Assembly (NCBI GenBank): GCA_016195205.1
Contig: JACQAB010000225.1
Span: 1-10,206 of the forward strand
Reading direction: 5' to 3'
Length of the DNA: 10,206 nucleotides
Origin: Pseudomonadota bacterium
GTDB lineage: Bacteria > Pseudomonadota > Alphaproteobacteria > UBA9219 > RGZA01
The notes under the pieces were generated by a model, which worked only from the letters and a program-made list of their open reading frames with translations, ran no database searches and was not told the DNA's origin. The stretch's first letter is position 1. Each line of letters starts with the position of its first letter. Shown piece by piece: positions 5,999-10,206 of this stretch. A program made the position numbers and the translations under genes.

Positions 5999-6708
5999 TA
6001 CCACTCCAGTTTCCGGCCCGCGTAATCACGATAGCTGCCGGTATCCCGCAGGTTGGAATTGGCGATCACCTTGCGCAGGCCTTTGATGCTTTCTTTGGGC
6101 GACAGCGGCGCGCCCTGACCGCCCATATCAGTCTTTACCCAGCCCGGATGCAACAGCAGCACGGCAATGCCTTTGGCTTTCAACTCGGCCGCCAGCGACA
6201 CGCCTTCCATGTTCAGCGCCGCCTTGCTGGTTTGATAGCAGGTGGAAGCCATACCGGAATCTTTCATTTCCGAGATCGAGCCCATTTCACTGGTCAGCAT
6301 CACCACTTTTTTCTGGCCACCTTTTTCCAGATGCGGCGCGAAGCTTTGCGTCACCTTATAAGGCGCCAGGGTGTTGACCTCGAACACCTTGCGCCACAGA
6401 TCGTAATCCATCGAGGCCAGGTTCTGCCCCGTGCCCGAAAAATTATCGTCAGGCCCATAAATGCCGGCATTGTTGATCAGCACATCCAGCGGCGCGGCGC
6501 TTAGCTGTTTCGCCAGCGCCGTGACGGCGGCGTGATCCGTCACATCCAGCACATGAATGGAAAGCGTACCGAACTTCTTGGCTAAAACCTGAAATTCAGA
6601 GCTGAGATGCCGGGCACAGGCGTGAACGTTCCACCCTTCCGCAAGATATTGCCTTACGAATTCAAGTCCGAGTCCACGGTTAGCGCCGGTAATCAAAACG
6701 GAAGGCAT
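5998..6708 (-). CDS. Short-chain dehydrogenase/reductase (SDR), C-factor-like
   Basis: NAD(P)-dependent oxidoreductase of the classical SDR fold, 236 residues, cytosolic. Visible motifs: the nucleotide-binding TGANRGLG at 7-14, structural NNAG at 79-82, N112 in VNT, catalytic S140 in MLTSEMGS, Y158 and K162 in YQTSK, and HPGWVKTDMGG at about 187-197. The TGANRGLG glycine loop and HPGWV(K/Q)TDMGG pattern fit the carbonyl-reductase/C-factor type; the substrate is unknown. The start is taken at ATG 6706-6708, with GGAG 10 nt upstream. A longer frame exists to 6768, but its first 20 residues come from the repeat element at 6736 and are not SDR-like. It forms a tight pair with the acetyltransferase (TAATG junction), lies downstream of lysC, and is separated from it by the repeat. 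Confidence 0.92.
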   Translation of the reverse strand: MPSVLITGANRGLGLEFVRQYLAEGWNVHACARHLSSEFQVLAKKFGTLSIHVLDVTDHAAVTALAKQLSAAPLDVLINNAGIYGPDDNFSGTGQNLASMDYDLWRKVFEVNTLAPYKVTQSFAPHLEKGGQKKVVMLTSEMGSISEMKDSGMASTCYQTSKAALNMEGVSLAAELKAKGIAVLLLHPGWVKTDMGGQGAPLSPKESIKGLRKVIANSNLRDTGSYRDYAGRKLEW

Positions 6709-6735
6709 TTCAGTTTTTCTCCAAAAATTTTCAAC

Positions 6736-6810
6736 GTCATGCCAGCGAAAGCTGGCATCCAGGGCCACAAACCATGCTGTTGGGCTCTGGACCCCAGCCT
6801 TCGCTTGGGT
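6736..6810. repeat. REPIN-like element: two palindromic hairpins in inverted orientation
   Basis: The left end contains atgccagc (6739-6746), a GAAA loop, and gctggcat (6751-6758): a perfect 8-bp stem with a GNRA-type tetraloop, preceded by gtc. The right end contains accccagc (6791-6798), loop cttc, gcttgggt (6803-6810): an 8-bp stem with one mismatch. Between them, atccagggcc (6757-6766) and gggctctggac (6782-6792) are approximate inverted copies, so the whole folds as one long imperfect palindrome. It fills most of the space between lysC and the SDR gene and lacks coding content. The complement of 6736-6758 matches 21 of 23 bases with the hairpin at 8721-8743. Confidence 0.8.
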
Positions 6811-6825
6811 AAGCGTATCTGTTTG

Positions 6826-7305
6826 TTAGCTGTCAAGGCCATACACCTTATGCAGGCTGCGCAGGGCGAGTTCGGTATACGACTCTTCAATCAGCACGCT
6901 GATTTTAATTTCCGACGTAGCGATGGCCTGAATGTTGATGCCCTTGTCGGCCAGCGCCTTGAACATCATCTGCGCGACGCCGGCGTGGCTGCGCATGCCC
7001 ACGCCGACGACAGACACCTTGGCCACATCGGCGCTGGAAATGATTCTTTTAAAGCCGATTTTATCCTGGTTCTTGTTCAGCGCTTCAAGGGTGCGCGGCA
7101 GATCGGCGCGCGGCACGGTGAAGGTCATGTCGGCGGCATCGCCGTCCTGGCTGGCGCCCTGCACGATCATGTCGACGTTGATGTTGGCCTCGGCCAAAGG
7201 CCCAAAAACGGCGGCCGAAATGCCCGGCCGGTCAGCCATGGCGGTGAGAGTGATTTTGGCCTCGTCGCGGCTGTGCGCCAGGCCCGTCACCAGTTGTTTC
7301 TCCAT
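6826..7305 (-). CDS. Possible separate beta subunit of aspartokinase from an internal lysC start
   Basis: Inside lysC, codons 251 and 252 are both ATG (7306-7308 and 7303-7305), preceded by GGAGG (complement of 7314-7318) at 5 and 8 nt. The product would start MEKQLVTGLAHSRDEAKITL and contain just the two ACT domains, about 159 residues. This is the place where Bacillus and Corynebacterium aspartokinases start their beta subunit (their beta chains begin with a similar Met-Glu-x-x-x-(L/V)-T-G), giving alpha2beta2 enzymes. The sequence shows the site; that it is used in this organism is inference. GGAGG could instead merely reflect the Glu-Asp codons of the inter-domain linker. Confidence 0.5.
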   Translation of the reverse strand: MEKQLVTGLAHSRDEAKITLTAMADRPGISAAVFGPLAEANINVDMIVQGASQDGDAADMTFTVPRADLPRTLEALNKNQDKIGFKRIISSADVAKVSVVGVGMRSHAGVAQMMFKALADKGINIQAIATSEIKISVLIEESYTELALRSLHKVYGLDS

Positions 7306-8058
7306 CATCTCATCCTCCGCTTTCAAAAGGGTTCCCGGCATGTCGCTTCCCACCGCATCGCCGAAGCTGGAAAGCACCTGCACCGGCACGTTGTAATTCA
7401 TGGCCAGTTCCACCGAGCGCGTTTGCAGGATTTTGGCGCCCAGCGAGGCCAGTTCCAGCATTTCTTCATAGGCGATGCTGGGAATCTTGCGCGCTTTTTT
7501 CACTAGGCGCGGGTCGCTGGTGTAAACGCCGTCGACATCGGTATAAATATCGCAGCGGTCGGCCTTCAGCGCCGCGGCCAACGCCACCGCCGAGGTGTCG
7601 GAACCGCCGCGGCCCAGCGTAGTGATGCGCCCGTCGCGCGTCACGCCCTGAAAGCCCGGCACCACTGGCACCACCTTGCGCTTGAAATAGCTTTTCAGCT
7701 TTTCGGTATCGATGTTGTCGATGCGCGCCTTTTCATGCGCGCTGGTGGTGGTGATGGGAATCTGCCAACCCTGCAGGCTTTCCGCCTCCACGCCCAGCTG
7801 CTGCAGCGCCATGGCCATCAGCCCGCTGGTCACCTGTTCGCCCGAGGCAGCGACCACGTCATATTCCGAAGGATCGTAAATTTCGGCGATGGCGCGGCAA
7901 TATTCCACCAACTGGTTGGTGACCCCGGCCATGGCCGAAACCGCCACCACCACCTTGTGGCCGCGCTTGACCTCGGCCGCCACCTTTTCCGCTGCTTTGC
8001 GGATGCGGGCCGGATCGGCCATCGAGGTGCCGCCGAATTTGAGAACAAGAGTGCTCAT
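6826..8058 (-). CDS. lysC: Aspartate kinase with two C-terminal ACT domains
   Basis: Phosphorylates L-aspartate with ATP, the committed step to lysine (and diaminopimelate), threonine and methionine; cytosolic. The protein is 410 residues, the usual size for monofunctional alphaproteobacterial aspartokinase. The kinase domain has KFGGTSM at 7-13, SGEQ at 72-75 and the nucleotide-site GRGGSDTSA at 149-157, then DVDGVYTSDPR. Two ACT regulatory domains follow at about 266-340 and 346-410 (the second with VGVGMRSHAGVAQ), which in the family bind lysine and/or threonine for feedback inhibition. The start codon at 8056-8058 has only a poor ribosome site (GAGATAGTA), in contrast with the strong internal site near residue 251. 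It is transcribed divergently from the ubiG remnant, with a structured repeat in between. No downstream homoserine dehydrogenase fusion is present. Confidence 0.97.
   Translation of the reverse strand: MSTLVLKFGGTSMADPARIRKAAEKVAAEVKRGHKVVVAVSAMAGVTNQLVEYCRAIAEIYDPSEYDVVAASGEQVTSGLMAMALQQLGVEAESLQGWQIPITTTSAHEKARIDNIDTEKLKSYFKRKVVPVVPGFQGVTRDGRITTLGRGGSDTSAVALAAALKADRCDIYTDVDGVYTSDPRLVKKARKIPSIAYEEMLELASLGAKILQTRSVELAMNYNVPVQVLSSFGDAVGSDMPGTLLKAEDEMMEKQLVTGLAHSRDEAKITLTAMADRPGISAAVFGPLAEANINVDMIVQGASQDGDAADMTFTVPRADLPRTLEALNKNQDKIGFKRIISSADVAKVSVVGVGMRSHAGVAQMMFKALADKGINIQAIATSEIKISVLIEESYTELALRSLHKVYGLDS
7314..7318 (-). promoter_or_regulatory. Internal Shine-Dalgarno within lysC
   Basis: cctcc on the plus strand reads GGAGG on the coding strand, 8 nt before the second of two consecutive in-frame ATG codons. 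It is a stronger ribosome site than that of lysC itself and lies exactly at the kinase/ACT linker. Confidence 0.5.
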
Positions 8059-8099
8059 TACTATCTCATATCTATTTTAGCCGTAGCTGCAAAGCAAAA

Positions 8100-8171
8100 A
8101 GTGCTCAGTGCTCAGTTGTCAGTGCTCAGAAAAATCTATTTACTGAGCACTGAGCACTGAAAACTGAGCAC
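8100..8171. repeat. Inverted array of short CTGAGCAC units between lysC and ubiG remnant
   Basis: The left half holds three copies of (g)tgctcag (8101-8108, 8109-8115, 8122-8129) and the right half three inverted copies (8143-8150, 8151-8157, 8164-8171). gtgctcagtgctcag (8101-8115) and ctgagcactgagcac (8143-8157) are exact 15-nt inverted copies. The central hairpin is a 9-bp stem (8121-8129 with 8143-8151) around an AT-rich 13-nt loop. It starts 42 nt upstream of the lysC ATG and ends right at the broken 5' end of ubiG. The element at 9826-9923 has the same layout with a different unit. Confidence 0.85.
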
Positions 8172-8190
8172 TCATGTCCCGTTCTTCCGT

Positions 8191-8718
8191 GGCTGCGGCG
8201 CGGGGTTGGTGGCGGAAGCTTTGGCGAAAGAAGGCGCGAAGGTCACCGGCCTTGATGCCAGCGCGGAACTCATTGAAGCGGCGCGCGTGCATGGCAAGGG
8301 CGCGGCCGGTCTTTCTTACCGCCAGGGCAGCATCGAGGAAGAAAAAGAAAAATTTGACGTGGTTGTCTCGCTGGAAGTGATCGAGCATGTGAACGACCCG
8401 GCGCATTTCGTGAAAAATTGCGCGAAGGCGATGGATAAAAAAGGCCTGCTCATCTTCTCCACCCCCAACCGCACGCCGAAAGGCTTTCTGTTCACGATTG
8501 TCGGCGCGGAATATGTGCTACGCTGGATTCCGCGCGGCACGCATTCTTTCGCCAAATTCATCCGCCCGTCCGAGCTTTCGAACATGGTTAAAGCGGAAGA
8601 CCTAACGGTGCGCGATATTTGCGGCGTGCGTTTCAGCCCGCTTTCGGGGCGTTTTTCGCTGGATGCCGCCGATGTGGAGGTGGATTATTTTTTAAGCGCG
8701 GCTCATCCCCAAGAATAG
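8191..8718 (+). pseudogene. ubiG: 5'-truncated ubiquinone O-methyltransferase (UbiG)
   Basis: UbiG is the SAM-dependent enzyme that performs both O-methylations in ubiquinone synthesis. Recognisable UbiG sequence begins at GCGAGLVAEALAKEGAKVTG (SAM-binding motif I and following) and runs intact to the stop at 8716-8718. It includes FDVVVSLEVIEHV, the conserved STPNRT and the strongly UbiG-specific VGAEYVLRWIPRGTH, FIRPSEL and DVEVDYFL. Intact UbiG is about 240 residues; the first 60-65, including the start codon and the Asp of motif I (expected DVGCG), are absent. The frame is closed upstream by TGA at 8158-8160, and the only candidate starts are TTG 8206 and GTG 8209, inside motif I. The ATG at 8174 is in another frame. 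No internal frameshift is seen, so the truncation looks recent. The repeat at 8100-8171 lies at the break. A shortened protein could be made but should not bind SAM properly. Confidence 0.8.
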
Positions 8719-8750
8719 TCATCCCAGCCTTCGCTGGCATGACATTTTTT
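8718..8750. terminator. REP-type hairpin serving as terminator between convergent genes
   Basis: gtcatcccagc (8718-8728), loop cttc, gctggcatgac (8733-8743) form an 11-bp stem with one mismatch, followed by attttttac for plus-strand transcripts. It starts on the last base of the ubiG stop codon and its T-run overlaps the stop of the minus-strand amidase gene (8749-8751). Read from the other strand the hairpin is followed by TATTCTT, so it can act for both genes. Its sequence is a single copy of the repeat seen at 6736-6758, in inverted orientation. Confidence 0.75.
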
Positions 8751-9576
8751 ACTGAATCCAAGGCCCTTCAAATTCCCGCGCATGCTGCAGGTTGGGAATT
8801 TTGCGCCGCGCCTCAACCACCTGCGCCAAATCGATTTCGGCGGTGATCATGCTCGGCTCTTCCCCGGCTTCGGCCAGGATTTCACCCCATGGGCTAATCA
8901 TTAAACTATGGCCATAGGTGGCGCGGCCGCTTGGATGCGCGCCGCCCTGCGCCGCTGCCAGAATAAAACATCCGGTTTCAATCGCCCGCGCGCGCAGCAG
9001 CACATGCCAATGCGCCTTGCCGGTGGGCACGGTGAAGGCGGAAGGCACGGTGATGATCTCCGCGCCCGCTCCGGCCAGTTTGCGGTACAATTCCGGAAAG
9101 CGCATGTCATAGCAAATAGTCAGCCCGATTTTAGCCAGAGGCGTTGGCGCCAGCACCGCCCTGCCGCCCGGCACGATCAATTCCGACTCTTTATACATTT
9201 CGCCTTCCGCTGGGGCCGCGTCATACAAATGGATTTTATCATAGCCCGCCATCCGCGCGCCGTCGGGCCCGAACAACAGCGAACGATTAGCAATTTTCTC
9301 GGGCCCCAGGCGGATGGAAATACTGCCCGCCACCAAAAAAATGCCCAGCTCCTTCGCCAGTTTTGAAAAAAACGGCCCCGCCGGATGTTCATTTTCCGGA
9401 AAAGCGTTTTTTAGCTTCATCGCCTTGTCTTGCGCGATCGAGGTGGCGTTTTCCGGCAGCACCACCAGCGCCGCGCCTTTGTTTTTGGCTTCGCGGATCA
9501 GCGCCTCCGCGGCGTTCAGGTTTTCCTGAACATCGGGCGTGGAACGCATTTGGGCGCAAGCGGCAACGAATGTCAT
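8749..9576 (-). CDS. Nitrilase-superfamily amidohydrolase (deaminated glutathione amidase / Nit1-like)
   Basis: A carbon-nitrogen hydrolase of 275 residues, a normal length for the Nit branch, cytosolic. The Glu-Lys-Cys triad is visible: E42 in VVLPENAT, K114 in YDKIHLYD, and C155 in ICYDMRFPELYR. The YDKIHLYDA and CYDMRFPELYR signatures fit Nit1/Nit2-type enzymes, of which bacterial Nit1 relatives hydrolyse deaminated glutathione (a repair reaction). The other option, an omega-amidase-like substrate, cannot be excluded. The ATG at 9574-9576 overlaps the TGA stop of the glutaredoxin gene by 4 nt (ATGA), indicating translational coupling, and this partnership supports a glutathione-related role. 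Convergent with the ubiG remnant. Confidence 0.92.
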   Translation of the reverse strand: MTFVAACAQMRSTPDVQENLNAAEALIREAKNKGAALVVLPENATSIAQDKAMKLKNAFPENEHPAGPFFSKLAKELGIFLVAGSISIRLGPEKIANRSLLFGPDGARMAGYDKIHLYDAAPAEGEMYKESELIVPGGRAVLAPTPLAKIGLTICYDMRFPELYRKLAGAGAEIITVPSAFTVPTGKAHWHVLLRARAIETGCFILAAAQGGAHPSGRATYGHSLMISPWGEILAEAGEEPSMITAEIDLAQVVEARRKIPNLQHAREFEGPWIQ

Positions 9577-9830
9577 TTAAGCATCGCGTCCAGTTTTCCG
9601 GCGCTGTTCAGCGCGTGAAGGTCATCACACCCGCCGACATGCGCGCCGTTGATGAAGATTTGCGGAATGGTTTTGCGCCCGCCGCTTTTGGCCAGCATCT
9701 CGTCGAATTTCTGCGCGTCGGCGCGCACGTTGAACTCCTCGAACGCCACGCCCTTGCTTCTCAGCAGCGCCTTGGCGCGGTTGCAATAAGGGCAATTCGG
9801 GCCGGAATAGACGGTGACTTTAGCAGGCAT
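9573..9830 (-). CDS. grxC: Glutaredoxin 3 type dithiol oxidoreductase
   Basis: A small glutathione-dependent thiol-disulfide oxidoreductase of 85 residues, the full length for GrxC, cytosolic. Dithiol active site CPYC at 13-16, the cis-proline TIPQ at 54-57 and the glutathione-binding GGCDD at 66-70 are all present. Its stop overlaps the amidase start (ATGA). The region just upstream of the ATG is repeat-derived: the start codon lies inside a ggcattagg unit (9826-9834), repeated at 9847-9855, and no good ribosome site is seen (AAGG is 11 nt away). The message may depend on readthrough from comF. Confidence 0.95.
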   Translation of the reverse strand: MPAKVTVYSGPNCPYCNRAKALLRSKGVAFEEFNVRADAQKFDEMLAKSGGRKTIPQIFINGAHVGGCDDLHALNSAGKLDAMLK

Positions 9831-9923
9831 TAGGTTTTAGGCCTTAGGCATTAGGGAAATATATATAGCACAAACTTCTCATTTTTTAATTCCTAAAACC
9901 TAGGGCCCAGTGCCTATAGCCTA
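9826..9923. repeat. Inverted array of short TTAGG-type units filling the comF-grxC gap
   Basis: The left arm is a run of related units (ggcattagg at 9826-9834 and 9847-9855, with ttttaggcc and ttaggc between). The right arm is inverted, with cctaaaaccta (9892-9902) an exact complement of taggttttagg (9831-9841), then gggccc, gtgccta and tagccta. The middle (9856-9890) is AT-rich. The element spans the complete intergenic space and reaches into the grxC start codon on one side and the comF stop codon (9921-9923) on the other. Confidence 0.75.
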
Positions 9924-10206
9924 CTCCGCTTTCTTCACCCGCGCCAGCGCCAGTACCCGCACCTCTTTCACCCCGGTCTTCAGTAGAGTGCGGGCGCAGG
10001 CATTGGCGGTGGCGCCTGTGGTCAGCACATCATCCACCAAAAGCACGGCGCACCCGGCCAAAGCGGCGCGCTCGCGATCCGGCACGGCAAAAGCCCCCGC
10101 CACGTTCTGCTTTCGCGCCGCGCGGTTCAGCCTTCCCTGGCTTTCGGAAGCCTTGCGGCGGATCAACCCTTCCAGACGCACCGATTTTCCGGAAGCTTTT
10201 CCGATC
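9921..10206 (-). CDS. comF: ComF family phosphoribosyltransferase-like protein (N-terminus cut by window edge)
   Basis: The minus-strand frame enters from the right edge and ends at TAG 9921-9923; 95 codons are present, beginning IGKASGKSVRL. Recognised by the C-terminal ComF pattern: RKASESQGRLNRAARKQNVA followed by the PRPP-binding loop VLLVDDVLTTGATANAC and LALARV. In naturally transformable bacteria ComF helps in internalisation of single-stranded DNA; most alphaproteobacterial homologues are of uncertain role. The N-terminal Cys zinc-binding region, usual in ComF, would be off the window. It is followed by grxC 90 nt downstream across a repeat array. Confidence 0.92.
   Translation of the reverse strand, partial: IGKASGKSVRLEGLIRRKASESQGRLNRAARKQNVAGAFAVPDRERAALAGCAVLLVDDVLTTGATANACARTLLKTGVKEVRVLALARVKKAE

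Noticed and set aside
5999..6004. GTG start two codons upstream for the GNAT gene
   Set aside because: GGAG is only well spaced for the ATG at 5998, which also forms the TAATG junction with the SDR stop.
6709..6768. A 20-residue longer N-terminus for the SDR protein
   Set aside because: These codons overlap the REPIN-like repeat, while the start at 6708 has GGAG and puts TGANRGLG at the usual position.
8100..8171. CRISPR array
   Set aside because: Units are 7-8 nt with no spacers and half of them are inverted, unlike CRISPR repeats.
8174..8380. ATG-started 68-residue frame at the ubiG break
   Set aside because: It is out of frame with the UbiG sequence and rich in Arg/Lys as a shadow; the UbiG frame carries all conserved motifs.

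Overview
The window reads as chromosomal housekeeping DNA from an alphaproteobacterium. This rests on high G+C coding sequence, monofunctional aspartokinase of alphaproteobacterial type, the comF / glutaredoxin / nitrilase-like / ubiG / lysC neighbourhood, and a RodZ-like gene followed by ispG and prfA. The genus cannot be fixed from the sequence. No phage, transposase, tRNA, rRNA or CRISPR array was seen. Almost everything is transcribed leftward on the minus strand. The exceptions are a small unknown ORF (5323-5502) and a 5'-truncated ubiG (about 8191-8718).

Right part, 10206 down to 8058. A comF fragment (PRPP-loop protein) enters from the right edge. It is followed by grxC (CPYC glutaredoxin) and a nitrilase-superfamily amidase whose start overlaps grxC's stop (ATGA), a plausible glutathione-linked pair. 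The convergent plus-strand ubiG has lost roughly its first 60-65 residues, and an inverted array of short repeats sits at the break. The two genes meet at a hairpin that also belongs to the window's extragenic repeat family.

Middle, 8058 down to 4204. lysC encodes an aspartokinase with two ACT domains. It also carries a strong in-frame internal ribosome binding site where a separate beta subunit would begin in alpha2beta2 enzymes. A REPIN-like repeat separates lysC from an SDR oxidoreductase / GNAT acetyltransferase pair coupled by TAATG. After the small plus-strand ORF comes a FabK/nitronate monooxygenase-type flavoprotein.

Left part, 4140 down to 1. A RodZ-like cell-shape protein (HTH, one TM helix, DUF4115-like tail) is followed by two tandem 95-residue paralogous small membrane proteins that I do not recognise. 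Then come ispG (isoprenoid MEP pathway) and prfA (release factor 1, C-terminus off the edge).

The most interesting items are the tandem small-membrane-protein pair next to rodZ, the internal start in lysC, the ubiG truncation at a repeat, and two families of structured intergenic repeats. One family is REP/REPIN-like, with GTCATSCC-type hairpins. The other has short 7-9 nt tandem units facing inverted copies across an AT-rich loop. No gap exceeds 300 bases; the largest, 1979-2187, holds a long imperfect hairpin and a candidate terminator. I found no convincing new multi-gene defence or mobile system.
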